From Streptomyces hiroshimensis (GTDB taxonomy: Bacteria; Actinomycetota; Actinomycetes; Streptomycetales; Streptomycetaceae), in contig NZ_BMUT01000004.1 of NCBI RefSeq assembly GCF_014650335.1, positions 124,001-188,000 on the forward strand: DNA of 64,000 nucleotides, read 5' to 3'. A program made the position numbers and the translations under genes. Each line of letters opens with the position of its first letter. Positions within the stretch are counted from its first letter, which is position 1. The notes beneath the pieces are model-generated. The model ran no database searches and had not been told where the DNA came from. It saw nothing but the letters and a program-made list of their open reading frames with translations. Positions 10,601 through 19,919 of the stretch are shown in pieces.

Positions 10601-11368
10601 GTCCACCGGCCCGACCCCGGCCCGCCGCGCCAGCGCGACGGCCGCGAGCGTGGAGTGCACGCCCAGCTTCCCCAGGACGTTCTGCATATGCGTGCGGACG
10701 GTGTGCGGGGAGAGATACAGCCGCTCGGCGACGGCCTTGCGGCCCAGCCCGGCCACCATGCAGCGCAGCACCTCGCGCTCGCGCGGCGTCAGGGACTCCA
10801 CCAGCCGCTCGCTCTCCGTACGGTGCTTGCGGGCGGCCGTGAGCTCCCGCAGCACGCCCGTCAGCAGGGCGGGCGGCAGATGCGTCTCATCGCGCAGGAC
10901 GCCGCGGATGACGGCCAGCAGCCGCGACAGCGAGCAGTCCTTGGCCACCCAGCCGCCGGCGCCCGCCTGCAGGGCCGCCGCGGCCCGCCGCGGGTCATCG
11001 CGCTCGGCGAGCACCACCGTGCGCACCGCGGGGTGCGCGCTGCGGACTCCGGCCACGAGGGAGATGCCGTCGACCGCGCCCTCCCCCGGCCCTCCGCCCT
11101 CGTGCACGGAGCCGTGGGCCGGGCCCCTGAGCTGCCCGGACACGCCGCCGTCCTGCGCGACCGTGCCCAAGTCGGCGTCGATGAGGAGCACATCGAAGCG
11201 GCGCCCCTCCGCTGCCGCCCGCTCCAGCGCGCGCAGCGCCGCCGGCCCGCTGCCGGCCGCGGAGACCTCCACGTCCTGCTCGGCCGCGAGGGCGGCGGCG
11301 AGCGACTCGGCGAAGATGCGGTGGTCATCGACCACCAGTACCCGAATACGTGCCACTGCCACCCCCAT
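10559..11368 (-). CDS. NarL/LuxR-family response regulator (orphan)
   Basis: The 269-residue protein has an N-terminal receiver (VLVVDDHRIFAESL at 11-24, phospho-acceptor LLID64ADLG, lysine in WVAKD) and a C-terminal LuxR helix-turn-helix (LTPREREVLRCMVAGL, then YLSPHTVRTHMQNVLGKL). The receiver is interrupted after beta-3 by about 30 glycine-rich residues (GQLRGPAHGSVHEGGGPGE and so on), unusual for the fold. No histidine kinase gene is adjacent, so its input is unknown. ATG 11368 is used; a start at VARIRV just downstream is possible. A 331-base gap upstream of it, before galK, shows only an imperfect GC-rich hairpin near 11505-11540. Confidence 0.88.
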   Translation of the reverse strand: MGVAVARIRVLVVDDHRIFAESLAAALAAEQDVEVSAAGSGPAALRALERAAAEGRRFDVLLIDADLGTVAQDGGVSGQLRGPAHGSVHEGGGPGEGAVDGISLVAGVRSAHPAVRTVVLAERDDPRRAAAALQAGAGGWVAKDCSLSRLLAVIRGVLRDETHLPPALLTGVLRELTAARKHRTESERLVESLTPREREVLRCMVAGLGRKAVAERLYLSPHTVRTHMQNVLGKLGVHSTLAAVALARRAGVGPVDLTGSVVERGGQLA

Positions 11369-11699
11369 ATCCCGGGCGGCGGCCAGTGCGGGTACGGCGC
11401 CCGGTCCGGGGCCGCCACACGCCGCACGGCCGCCGCCGCGCTGATGACTTACACCCCGCCCCGGGCGTCGTACCTGCCTGTCTCGCCCCCTGATCAGCGC
11501 CGGCCCCCACCGACGCTGTGCATCAGCGTACGGCGGGGGTCCCGCAACGGAAGCCGATTGGCAAAACTGCTCGACCCGCCTGTTTATGGTGAGCTTTCTG
11601 TTCAGTATTGAGGCAGTGAACGACATGGAACGACGCGAAGTTGACCATGCCCGACTGCACGATCACGGAGGGGTCCGCGGCGGCCGCGGCCGCTCCGCC

Positions 11700-12884
11700 T
11701 CACTCCCCACCTCGGCACACCCGCCGCGCACCGCCGCCCGCCACCGCTGCGAAGACCCGCGGCGACCGGTGCCCGGCCGCCGCGAACGCAGCCGTGACGG
11801 CCCCGCCGACCGCCTCCGCCGCCGTCTCCTCCACGAGCGCCAGCGCCGAGCCGCCGAACCCCGCGCCGGTCATCCGCGCCCCGAGCGCGCCCGCTTCGTT
11901 CGCGACCGCGACGGCCAGGTCCAGCTCCGGGCAGGAGACCGCGAAGTCGTCGCGGAGGGAGGCGTGTCCGGCGGTCAGCAGCGGCCCGGCCGCGCGCGGC
12001 TCGCCCGCGGCGAGGAGCGCGACGACCCGCCGCACGCGCTCCCCCTCGCTCACCACGTGCCGCACGAGCCGCCGCACGCCCGCATCGGCGAGCCGGGCCA
12101 GCGCGGCGTCCAGCTCCCCGTACGGCACGTCCCGCAGCGCCCGCACGCCCAGCGCCCGGGCCCCCGCCTCGCAGCCCGCACGCCGCGCCGCATACGCACC
12201 GTCGGCCAGGGCGTGCCGGACGCGGGTGTCCACGACGAGCAGCCGCAGCCCGTGCGCGGCCAGGTCGAACGGCACGTGGCGCAGCGCGAGGTCGCGGGTG
12301 TCCAGGTGCAGGGCGTGGCCGGCGGTGCAGCAGGCGGACGCCGTCTGGTCCATGGGCCCGCAGGGGACGCCCACGAAGGCGTTCTCGGCACGCTGTGCGA
12401 GCCGGGCGAGGGCGGGGCGGTCGCAGGCGGCGCCGTACAGCTCGGTCAGCGCCAGGGCCGTGGCGATCTCCAGGGCGGCGGAGGACGACAGGCCCGCGCC
12501 CGCCGGCACGTCGCTCTCGACGTACACGTCGGCGCCGCCCACCGGCAGGCCCGCCTCGCGCAGCGCCCAGGCGACGCCTGCAGGGTAGGCGGCCCACCCC
12601 TCCACCCGGCCGGGGGCGAGCGCCGCGAGTGACAGCTCGGCCGTGCCCGCACCCGCCGCCTCGCGCGAGCGCAGGCGCAGCACGCCGTCCGTACGGGCGG
12701 AGGCGGCCGCCCGGGTGCACTGCGGGAGGGCGATCGGCAGGACGTGGCCCTCGTTGACGTCGGTGTACTCGCCGATGAGGTTGACCCGGCCGGGCGCGGC
12801 CCAGACGCCCTCGGGGGCGTACCCGTAAGCGCGCTCGAAGCCCTCGGCCGTGCTGCTCGCCGTGCTGTTCACCGTTCCGGTCAC
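11700..12884 (-). CDS. galK: Galactokinase
   Basis: GalK phosphorylates galactose with ATP as the first Leloir step. The 394-residue GHMP kinase has the galactokinase signature [11 protein letters not shown], the ATP loop [14 protein letters not shown] and C-terminal [13 protein letters not shown]. The GTG start at 12884 overlaps the galE stop (GTGA), so translation is coupled. It is the last gene of galT-galE-galK on the minus strand. Alanine and arginine content is high even for this genome, with long GCG/GCC runs. Confidence 0.95.
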   Translation of the reverse strand: MTGTVNSTASSTAEGFERAYGYAPEGVWAAPGRVNLIGEYTDVNEGHVLPIALPQCTRAAASARTDGVLRLRSREAAGAGTAELSLAALAPGRVEGWAAYPAGVAWALREAGLPVGGADVYVESDVPAGAGLSSSAALEIATALALTELYGAACDRPALARLAQRAENAFVGVPCGPMDQTASACCTAGHALHLDTRDLALRHVPFDLAAHGLRLLVVDTRVRHALADGAYAARRAGCEAGARALGVRALRDVPYGELDAALARLADAGVRRLVRHVVSEGERVRRVVALLAAGEPRAAGPLLTAGHASLRDDFAVSCPELDLAVAVANEAGALGARMTGAGFGGSALALVEETAAEAVGGAVTAAFAAAGHRSPRVFAAVAGGGARRVCRGGE

Positions 12885-13855
12885 TGTTCCGGCCCGCGGC
12901 GGGCGAACTCCCAGGCGTCGGCGACGATCCCGGCGAGGTCCGGACGGCCGGGGGTCCAGCCGAGGGTCTCGCGGGCGCGCTCGGCGGAGGCCACGAGGAC
13001 GGCCGGGTCCCCGGCGCGGCGCGGGGCGGTGGTCTGCGGCACCGGGTGCCCGGTGACCTTGCGGACGGTCTCGATCACCTCGTGGACGGAGAAGCCGTTG
13101 CCGTTGCCCAGGTTGCAGATGAGGTGCTCGCCGTCGCGTGCGGCGGAGAGGGCGCGCAGATGGGCCTCGGCGAGGTCGGCGACGTGGATGTAGTCGCGGA
13201 CGCAGGTGCCGTCCGGGGTGGGGTAGTCGTCGCCGTAGACCGCGATCGCCTCGCGCTCGCCGCGGGCCACCTGCAGGACGAGCGGGATGAGGTGCGTCTC
13301 GGGGGCGTGCCGCTCGCCGTAGCGCCCGTACGCGCCCGCGACGTTGAAGTAGCGCAGGGAGACGGCGGCCAGGCCGTGGGCGGCGCACTCGCCGCCGATC
13401 ATGTGGTCGACGGCGAGCTTGGTGGCGCCGTAGGGGTTGGTGGGGGCGGTGGGGGCGTCCTCGGTGATGGGGACGGCGGCCGGTTCGCCGTAGGTGGCGG
13501 CGGTGGACGAGAAGACGAGGGTGCGCACGCCGGCGTCGCGCATGGCGGCCAGCAGGTCGGCGGTGCCGCCGACGTTGTTGCGCCAGTACGGCTCGGGGTC
13601 GGCCACGGACTGGCCGACCTGCGAGAACGCCGCGAAGTGCAGCACGGCGTCGTAGGAGCTGTCGAGCCACCGGCCCGCGTCCTGCACGCGGCCCTCGATG
13701 AAGACGGCGCCCTCCGGGACGGCGGCCCGGTGCCCGGTCGAGAGGTCGTCGAGGACGGTGACGGCGTGCCCGGCGGCCAGCAGGTGCGCCGCCACGACGC
13801 TCCCGACGTAGCCCGCGCCGCCCGTGACCAGGCACTTCCTGCTGCTCTCGCTCAT
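12881..13855 (-). CDS. galE: UDP-glucose 4-epimerase
   Basis: GalE interconverts UDP-galactose and UDP-glucose using bound NAD. The 324-residue short-chain dehydrogenase-type protein starts with the NAD motif [18 protein letters not shown], has VLDDLSTGH, catalytic Ser/Thr in FSSTAATYG and the YGATK catalytic tyrosine/lysine. It overlaps galT by ATGA and galK by GTGA, so the three genes form one tightly coupled operon. Confidence 0.96.
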   Translation of the reverse strand: MSESSRKCLVTGGAGYVGSVVAAHLLAAGHAVTVLDDLSTGHRAAVPEGAVFIEGRVQDAGRWLDSSYDAVLHFAAFSQVGQSVADPEPYWRNNVGGTADLLAAMRDAGVRTLVFSSTAATYGEPAAVPITEDAPTAPTNPYGATKLAVDHMIGGECAAHGLAAVSLRYFNVAGAYGRYGERHAPETHLIPLVLQVARGEREAIAVYGDDYPTPDGTCVRDYIHVADLAEAHLRALSAARDGEHLICNLGNGNGFSVHEVIETVRKVTGHPVPQTTAPRRAGDPAVLVASAERARETLGWTPGRPDLAGIVADAWEFARRGPEQ

Positions 13856-14922
13856 TGGCTCGCTACCTCTCGCAGTCGCTCCGCCGCGGCCTCGGGCGGC
13901 ACATCGTTGATGAACACGTTCATGCCGGATTCGGAACCCGCGAGGAACTTCAGCTTGCCGGGAGCCCGGCGGACGGTGAAGAGCTCAAGGTGGAGCGCGA
14001 ATTCACTCCTGCGGGGGTCCTGGAACGGGGCCTGGTGCCAGGCGGAGACGTACGGGGTGGGCGGCAGGGACGGCTCGTCGCCGAAGATCCGGTCGAACCG
14101 GCGCAACAGTTCCAGGTAGACCTGTGGGAACTCTGTGCGGGCCGCGTCGTCGAGCGCGAGCAGGTCGGGCACGCGGCGGCGGGGGTAGAGGTGCACCTCG
14201 TACGGCCAGTGGGCGGCGTACGGGACGAAGGCCGTCCAGTGGTCCGAGGCGAGGACGATACGGCGGCCGTCCTCGCGCTCGGCGGCCACGATGTCGTCGA
14301 ACAGGTTGCCCCTGCCGTTCGTGCGGGCCGCGTGCGCGGCGGCCGAGGCGAGCATGCGCTCGGTGCGCGGGGTGACGAACGGGTACGCGTAGATCTGGCC
14401 GTGCGGGTGGCCGAGGGTGACGCCGATCTCCTCGCCGCGGTTCTCGAAGCAGAACACCTGGCGTACGGAGGGGAGCGCGGCGAGCTCGGCGGTGCGGTCG
14501 GTCCAGACGGCGAGGACGAGGGCCGCGCGGGCGTCGGTGAGGCCGGCGAAGGAGGCGTGGTGGTCGGGGGTGAAGCAGACGACTTCGCACCGTCCTGCGG
14601 GGCCCGCGAGGGACGGGAAGCGGTTCTCGAAGACGGCGACTTCGTAGTCGGACGCCGGGATTTCCGTGGGGCGGCCGGGACTTGAGGGGCAGAGGGGGCA
14701 GGCTTCGGCGGGTGGGAGGAAGGTGCGGGTCTGGCGGTGGGAGGCGATGACGACGTCGTCGCCGAGGAGGGGGTCGTGGCGGACTTCGGTGACGGTGGTG
14801 GTGGGGGGAAGGGGGCGGGGGTCTGTGGCGTCGCGTAAGACGGCGACGCCGTCGTGGAGGTCGTAGTAGATCAGCTCACGGCCGTCGGCGAGCTTGGTTG
14901 CCGTCTTCCTCACGGGGCTCAC
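13852..14922 (-). CDS. galT: Galactose-1-phosphate uridylyltransferase
   Basis: GalT exchanges UMP between UDP-glucose and galactose-1-phosphate. The 356-residue histidine-triad protein has the active-site motif HPHGQIYAY at residues 172-180 (catalytic His 174), zinc-ligand candidates Cys 75 and Cys 78 ([15 protein letters not shown]) and VFENRFPSL. The GTG start is preceded by GGGGAGAAG. It leads the gal operon, so the operon promoter must lie in 14923-15030, which contains a perfect hairpin at 14957-14974 but no clear operator. Confidence 0.95.
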   Translation of the reverse strand: MSPVRKTATKLADGRELIYYDLHDGVAVLRDATDPRPLPPTTTVTEVRHDPLLGDDVVIASHRQTRTFLPPAEACPLCPSSPGRPTEIPASDYEVAVFENRFPSLAGPAGRCEVVCFTPDHHASFAGLTDARAALVLAVWTDRTAELAALPSVRQVFCFENRGEEIGVTLGHPHGQIYAYPFVTPRTERMLASAAAHAARTNGRGNLFDDIVAAEREDGRRIVLASDHWTAFVPYAAHWPYEVHLYPRRRVPDLLALDDAARTEFPQVYLELLRRFDRIFGDEPSLPPTPYVSAWHQAPFQDPRRSEFALHLELFTVRRAPGKLKFLAGSESGMNVFINDVPPEAAAERLREVASQ

Positions 14923-14956
14923 GGGTTTCTTCTCCCCACCCCGCCCCTTCCCGTAA

Positions 14957-14974
14957 CTGGGGGCAAGCCCCCAG
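14957..14974. repeat. CTGGGGGC hairpin in the galT leader region
   Basis: Perfect 8-bp arms CTGGGGGC/GCCCCCAG with an AA loop. A near copy (CTGGGGC AA GCCCCAG, 51702-51717) lies in the repeat-rich gap at 51.7 kb, and both are followed by CCCCC, so this looks like a dispersed hairpin module rather than a gal operator. Confidence 0.6.
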
Positions 14975-15030
14975 CCCCCCGTATCGCGCTGAACGCGCTC
15001 GCCCTCAATCGCCGGACGGGCTAAAAGATT

Positions 15031-15726
15031 TCAACCCCTCTGCGGGGGCAGCGGGGCGGACCCCGCCGCCGCCCGGTCCAAAAGCCCCGTCCGCGCGGCA
15101 AGCGCAGCCGCCTCCAGGCGCGACCCCACCCCCAGCTTCATCAGCACCCGCTGCACATGCGTCCGCGCCGTGCTCGGCGCTATGCCCATGCCCGCCGCGA
15201 TCAGCCGCGTATCCTCGCCCTCCGCGACCCGGACCAGCACCTCCACCTCCCTCGGGGTGAGGAGCTGCAGCAACCGCGCGCCTTCGTCGTCGGGCTGGGC
15301 GGCGGGGTTGAGGAGTTCCGTGAACGCCCCTTGCAGGAGCTGGGGGTCGACCGCGGCCTCGCCCGCCCGTGCCTTCATCATGGCGCGCTCGACGCCCTCG
15401 ATCCGCTCGTTGTGCCGCACATAGCCCGACGCGCCCGCCGCGAACGCCGCCGCGATGCCGAGCGGGCTCGGCACCGGGCCGAGCACCACGACCGCCACCT
15501 GCGGCCGGTCGCGCTTGATGCGGACGATCGGATCGAAGACACCCGGCTCGGCCGGGGTGGCGGTGCCCAGCAGGCACACTTCGGGCGCGCGGCTCACCAC
15601 CAGATCGGCGGCGCCCGCGCTCGGCGCGGCCGCGGCCAGGACCCGGTGGCCGCGCAGTTTCAGTGCCGAGGCGAGCGCCTCGGCCAGCAGTCGGTGATCA
15701 TCGACCACCATGAGCCGCACGCCCAT
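15031..15726 (-). CDS. NarL/LuxR-family regulator with degenerate receiver
   Basis: The 231-residue protein has the NarL layout. Its receiver keeps the acidic pair (MVVDDHRLLAEAL) but lacks the key phosphorylation residues: the acceptor aspartate position is Gly 54 (CLLGTATP), the threonine position is Gly 83 (VVLGPV) and the lysine position is His 105 (GYVRHN). The C-terminal helix-turn-helix is intact (LTPREVEVLVRVAEGE, then GIAPSTARTHVQRVLMKLGV). It is therefore probably an atypical regulator controlled by a ligand or partner instead of a kinase. It lies upstream of galT on the same strand, but hairpins separate them. Confidence 0.85.
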   Translation of the reverse strand: MGVRLMVVDDHRLLAEALASALKLRGHRVLAAAAPSAGAADLVVSRAPEVCLLGTATPAEPGVFDPIVRIKRDRPQVAVVVLGPVPSPLGIAAAFAAGASGYVRHNERIEGVERAMMKARAGEAAVDPQLLQGAFTELLNPAAQPDDEGARLLQLLTPREVEVLVRVAEGEDTRLIAAGMGIAPSTARTHVQRVLMKLGVGSRLEAAALAARTGLLDRAAAGSAPLPPQRG

Positions 15727-15939
15727 GCGCTTGCCCCCTGTCGCCCCGCGTACGTCTCTACGTCTCCTTGTCGACCCCTCGACCCCGGAAGCTACACGCT
15801 TGTTCGACGTTGCGCGCCCCTTACCGGTGAGAAGTCCCCCGGAATGCCGAAATCCCTGCCAATCACGTGTACTTCGCGACTGAAACGGATCGTTCAGGCA
15901 CGGCAGCGCGAGGGGCAGGGATACGACGTCAATTGTGCT

Positions 15940-15991
15940 TGATCACGGCGCCAAGCGGTCGGAAACCGCCGTCCCGGGGGCGCCGTGATCA
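15940..15991 (-). terminator. Terminator after the PQQ-propeller gene
   Basis: Perfect 13-bp arms TGATCACGGCGCC (15940-15952) and its complement (15979-15991) enclose 26 bases that can themselves fold (GCGGT/ACCGC). It lies 33 bases past the stop of the minus-strand gene at 16024. The 297-base gap 15727-16023 otherwise contains the upstream region of the regulator gene and no further gene. Confidence 0.75.
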
Positions 15992-16023
15992 TGTGGTGTC
16001 AACGGAGGCGTCAGCCTCGTGCG

Positions 16024-17871
16024 TCAGCTCTCACCGAAGATCATCATGGTGTACTGCTTGCCGAGCCCGGCCGAGCTGCGGTGCGCGTAGTTCGTACCGA
16101 GGTAGAGCCGGCCCTGGGCCCACAGGCCCTGCTGGAAGTCCGGCGACAGCTCCCGCTCCGGGCGGGACGTCTCGTCGGCGTTCTTCAGCAGCACGTCGGC
16201 CTTGTACGTCTTGGGGTCGATGCGCAGCACCTTGCCGCCCGCGTCGTACGTCGGGATCTGGTACGCGATCGGGTAGCCGTCGCCGTCGATGCCGAGGGGC
16301 ACCATGGTGGAGCCGGCCGTGCCGTCCGTCTTGCCCTTGGTCTGGCCGCTGGACAGGTCGAAGGCCACGATCTCGTTGACCCGGCCGGACTGGTTCGGGT
16401 CGCCGGAGGAGTGGTCCTCCGTCGGCATGTAGAGCGTGTCCTTGGTGACGATCATCTTGGTGCAGCCCTCGACCTCGGTCGCCGGGCAGCGCGGCTCGTA
16501 CTTGCCGTTGTCCGTGGAGATCTTGCTGCGCAGCTTGCCGTCCTTGGCGCTGTCGTCGATCACGAAGAAGTCGGACGCGCCGTTGCCCTTGCTGCCGCCC
16601 GCGTTGGCGCCGACGACCAGCGGGTCGGTCGAGGCGATGTGCGGCCAGGCGAGGCCGGGCGGCATCTGGTACGAGGACTTCACCGCACCGGACTTGGGGT
16701 CGAGCGTCTGGATCTTGACGATGCCGCGCTCGATGTCACCGCAGCGGCGCACGGCCACGAGCTTGCTGCCGCCGCCGTAGCCGCCGTCGCGGCAGTCGTC
16801 GCCGTCGGCCTTGGGCGCCCACAGCTCCTTGCCGTCCGCCAGCGACCAGGCGGCTCCGCCGCTGATGCCGCCCGCGGCGACCGTGCCGCCGCCGATGGTG
16901 ACCTCGGAGAAGCTCACGTCGCGGTCACCGGACTTGGTGGACTTCTGCCAGAGCTTGGTGCCCTTGTTGACGTCGAAGGCGATGACCTGGGTGCAGGGGC
17001 CGCCGTACTTCTTCTCGTTGCTGGGCTTGCCGTCGCTGACCAGGACGACGGCCTTGCCGTCCTCGGTGGCCTGCGGGTTGGCCCAGCAGACGGCGCCGTC
17101 GAGCGGGAGCTCCCACTTCTTGCCGCCGGACAGGCCATAGCCGACGATCTTGTAGACGTCGGCCTTGGCCACGGCCTGGTCGGTGGCCCACATGCCCTTC
17201 ATGTTGACCATGTCGTCGACTTTTTCCTGCTCGACGTTGAAGAGCAGCTTGCCGGCGCCGGTCTTGGGCTTCTCGCCGCCGCCACCGCCCTTGCCGCCCT
17301 TGTTGCCGGTGCCGCCGGTCTGGCCGGCACTGGAGACGTTGGGCGCGTCGTCGTCACCCTTGCCGCTGGTGGCGAACCAGATGCCGCCGCCGGCGAGGAC
17401 GAGGACCGCGGCCACGGCACCGGCGATGATCGCCATGCGCTTCTTCTTGGCGCCGTCGTTGTTGTTGCCACCGAAGCCGTTGCCTGCGGGCGCGCCGGGG
17501 TACTGGCCGGGCGCCGCACCGTACGGGCCGGGCTGCTGCTGCGGGTAGGTGTTGTACTGCGGGTACCCCTGCGCGGGCTGCCCGGCGGGCGGCTGGCCCG
17601 GGCCCGGGTAGCCGTAGCCGCCGGGGGGCGGCGTCTGCGGCGCACCCGGCGGGGGCGGCGGCGGCTGCGGAGCCCCGGCGGGCGGTGCGGGCGGCGTCTG
17701 CGGATAGCCGTAGCCGGGCGGCTGCGGGGCCGCCTGGGGCGGCTGCGGCGGGGACTGGGGCGCCGGTGCGCCCGGCGCGGGCTGCTGCGGCGGATAGCCG
17801 TACGAGGGGCTGGGTGCCCCGAAGCCCGGCGGCGGCTGGTTGGGCGGCTGGGGCGGGGGCGGTGTTGACAT
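16024..17871 (-). CDS. PQQ-like beta-propeller membrane protein with proline-rich N-terminus
   Basis: The 615-residue protein starts with about 130 residues of Pro/Gly/Tyr/Gln-rich sequence (many YGYP, PPQ and QPP repeats), then a basic patch KKKRM and one membrane helix (AIIAGAVAAVLVLAGGGIWF), then an acidic/glycine linker and an extracellular beta-propeller with PQQ-type repeats (for example GKKWELPLDGAVCW, GTKLWQKSTKSGD, GKELWAPKADGDD). The topology puts the propeller outside the cell. Function is unknown; PQQ-like propellers usually serve as protein-interaction scaffolds. The start ATG has GAGGAAAG 4-11 bases upstream. It is monocistronic. Confidence 0.82.
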   Translation of the reverse strand: MSTPPPPQPPNQPPPGFGAPSPSYGYPPQQPAPGAPAPQSPPQPPQAAPQPPGYGYPQTPPAPPAGAPQPPPPPPGAPQTPPPGGYGYPGPGQPPAGQPAQGYPQYNTYPQQQPGPYGAAPGQYPGAPAGNGFGGNNNDGAKKKRMAIIAGAVAAVLVLAGGGIWFATSGKGDDDAPNVSSAGQTGGTGNKGGKGGGGGEKPKTGAGKLLFNVEQEKVDDMVNMKGMWATDQAVAKADVYKIVGYGLSGGKKWELPLDGAVCWANPQATEDGKAVVLVSDGKPSNEKKYGGPCTQVIAFDVNKGTKLWQKSTKSGDRDVSFSEVTIGGGTVAAGGISGGAAWSLADGKELWAPKADGDDCRDGGYGGGSKLVAVRRCGDIERGIVKIQTLDPKSGAVKSSYQMPPGLAWPHIASTDPLVVGANAGGSKGNGASDFFVIDDSAKDGKLRSKISTDNGKYEPRCPATEVEGCTKMIVTKDTLYMPTEDHSSGDPNQSGRVNEIVAFDLSSGQTKGKTDGTAGSTMVPLGIDGDGYPIAYQIPTYDAGGKVLRIDPKTYKADVLLKNADETSRPERELSPDFQQGLWAQGRLYLGTNYAHRSSAGLGKQYTMMIFGES

Positions 17872-18045
17872 CAGCTTTCCTCGTTGCGGCAGGGCGAAGC
17901 GGATGTTCTTTTTATCACCCGGTACTGACGGGACACGGCTCGATACCGGGCCGTGACAAGACTGTTGCCGGTGCCGCACAACCATCCGCCCGCCAGGCAG
18001 GTGAAGGGTGGCGTGGCCACCCTTCACCTGCCGTGACGGCAAGGC

Positions 18046-19857
18046 CTACGCGTCTTCCGCCAGTTCGAGCCAGCGCAGCTCCAGGTCCTCGCGCTCGGCC
18101 GCCAGCTCCCGCAGCTCCGCGTCCAGCTTGGCGACCGCCTCGAAGTCGGTCGCCTGCTCGGCGATCCGCGCGTGCAGCTTCGCCTCCTGCTCGCTGATGC
18201 GGTCCAGGCGGCGCTCGATCTTCTGCAGCTCCTTCTTCGCCGCGCGCGCGTCCCCGGCCGACTTCTGCTTCACGGCGCTCGCCGCGGCCGCGGCCGGAGC
18301 GACGGCGGGCACGGCAGCCTCGATGACGCGCTGCCGCCGCTCCAGGTACTCGTCCAGGCCGCGCGGCAGCATCCGCAGCGCCTGGTCCCCGAGGAGCGCG
18401 AAGACGCGGTCGGTGGTGCGCTCCACGAAGTACCGGTCGTGGCTGATGACGACCATCGAGCCCGGCCAGCCGTCGAGGAGGTCCTCCAGCTGGGTCAGCG
18501 TCTCGATGTCCAGGTCGTTGGTGGGCTCGTCGAGGAACAGGACGTTCGGCTCGTCCATCAGCAGGCGCAGGATCTGCAGCCGCCGGCGCTCACCGCCGGA
18601 GAGGTCGCCGACCGGCGTCCACTGCTTCTCCTTCGTGAAGCCGAACTTCTCGCACAGCTGTCCCGCCGTCATCTCCCGGCCCTTGCCGAGGTCGACGCGG
18701 TCGCGCACCTGCTGGACGGCCTCCAGCACCCGCTTCGCCGGGTCGAGTTCCGCGACCTCCTGGGAGAGGTACGCCAGCTTGACGGTCTTGCCGACCGCGA
18801 CCTTGCCCGCCGCCGGCTGCTTCTCGCCCTCGCTGCCCGCCGCCTCCGCCAGCGCCCGCAGCAGCGAGGTCTTGCCCGCGCCGTTGACGCCCACGAGACC
18901 GATCCGGTCGCCCGGGCCGAGCTGCCAGGTCAGGTGCTTGATGAGCACCTTCGGGCCCGCCTGGATCGTCACGTTCTCCAGGTCGAAGACCGTCTTGCCC
19001 AGCCGCGAGCTCGCGAACTTCATCAGCTCGGCGCTGTCCCGCGGCGGCGGCACGTCCGCGATCAGCTCGTTCGCGGCCTCGATCCGGAAGCGCGGCTTGC
19101 TCGTGCGGGCCGGGGCGCCGCGGCGCAGCCAGGCGAGCTCCTTGCGCATCAGGTTCTGCCGCTTGGCCTCCTCCGTCGCCGCGATGCGCTCGCGCTCCGC
19201 CCGCGCGAAGACGTAGTCGCTGTAGCCGCCCTCGTACTCGTGGACGACACCGCGCTGCACGTCCCACATGCGCGTGCAGACCTGGTCCAGGAACCAGCGG
19301 TCGTGCGTGACGCACACCAGCGCCGAGCGGCGCCCCCGCAGGTGGCCCGCGAGCCAGGAGATGCCCTCGACGTCGAGGTGGTTGGTGGGCTCGTCCAGGA
19401 CGATCATGTCCTGGTCGGCGATCAGCAGCTTCGCGAGCGCGATGCGGCGGCGCTCGCCACCCGACAGCGGGCCGATGACCGTGTCCAGGCCGTCGGCGAA
19501 GCCCGGCAGGTCCAGCCCGCCGAAGAGGCCGGTCAGCACGTCGCGGATCTTCGCGCTGCCCGCCCACTCGTGATCGGCGAGGTCGCCGATGACCTCGTGC
19601 CGGATCGTGGCGGCCGGGTCCAGCGAGTCGTGCTGCGTCAGCACGCCCAGGCGCAGGCCGCCGGCGTGCGTGACGCGGCCCTTGTCCGCCTCCTCCAGCT
19701 TGGCGAGGATGCGGATCAGGGTGGTCTTGCCGTCACCGTTGCGGCCGACCACACCGATCCGGTCACCCTCGTTCACGCCGAGGGAGATGCCGTCGAGCAG
19801 TGCACGGGTGCCGTACACCTTGTCGACGGCTTCCAGATTGACGAGGTTGGCTGCCAT
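18046..19857 (-). CDS. ABC-F family ATP-binding protein (Uup/EttA-like)
   Basis: A 603-residue soluble protein with two ABC ATPase domains and no membrane segment. It has two Walker A loops (GRNGDGKTT and GVNGAGKTS), two signatures LSGGERRR, and Walker B regions VLDEPTNHLD and FLDEPTNDLD. The last 90 residues form a charged coiled coil (KKELQKIERRLDRISEQEAK), as in Uup. ABC-F proteins act on the ribosome in translation or antibiotic protection rather than in transport. The lack of a long antibiotic-resistance interdomain extension makes a housekeeping role more likely. It is downstream of an FtsX-type permease but is not expected to energise it. Confidence 0.92.
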   Translation of the reverse strand: MAANLVNLEAVDKVYGTRALLDGISLGVNEGDRIGVVGRNGDGKTTLIRILAKLEEADKGRVTHAGGLRLGVLTQHDSLDPAATIRHEVIGDLADHEWAGSAKIRDVLTGLFGGLDLPGFADGLDTVIGPLSGGERRRIALAKLLIADQDMIVLDEPTNHLDVEGISWLAGHLRGRRSALVCVTHDRWFLDQVCTRMWDVQRGVVHEYEGGYSDYVFARAERERIAATEEAKRQNLMRKELAWLRRGAPARTSKPRFRIEAANELIADVPPPRDSAELMKFASSRLGKTVFDLENVTIQAGPKVLIKHLTWQLGPGDRIGLVGVNGAGKTSLLRALAEAAGSEGEKQPAAGKVAVGKTVKLAYLSQEVAELDPAKRVLEAVQQVRDRVDLGKGREMTAGQLCEKFGFTKEKQWTPVGDLSGGERRRLQILRLLMDEPNVLFLDEPTNDLDIETLTQLEDLLDGWPGSMVVISHDRYFVERTTDRVFALLGDQALRMLPRGLDEYLERRQRVIEAAVPAVAPAAAAASAVKQKSAGDARAAKKELQKIERRLDRISEQEAKLHARIAEQATDFEAVAKLDAELRELAAEREDLELRWLELAEDA

Positions 19858-19919
19858 GCCGCTCCTTGTGTGGGGTTCCTGGCTTCCAGGATCCCATGCC
19901 GGGAATCGTCGCCCGGAGG

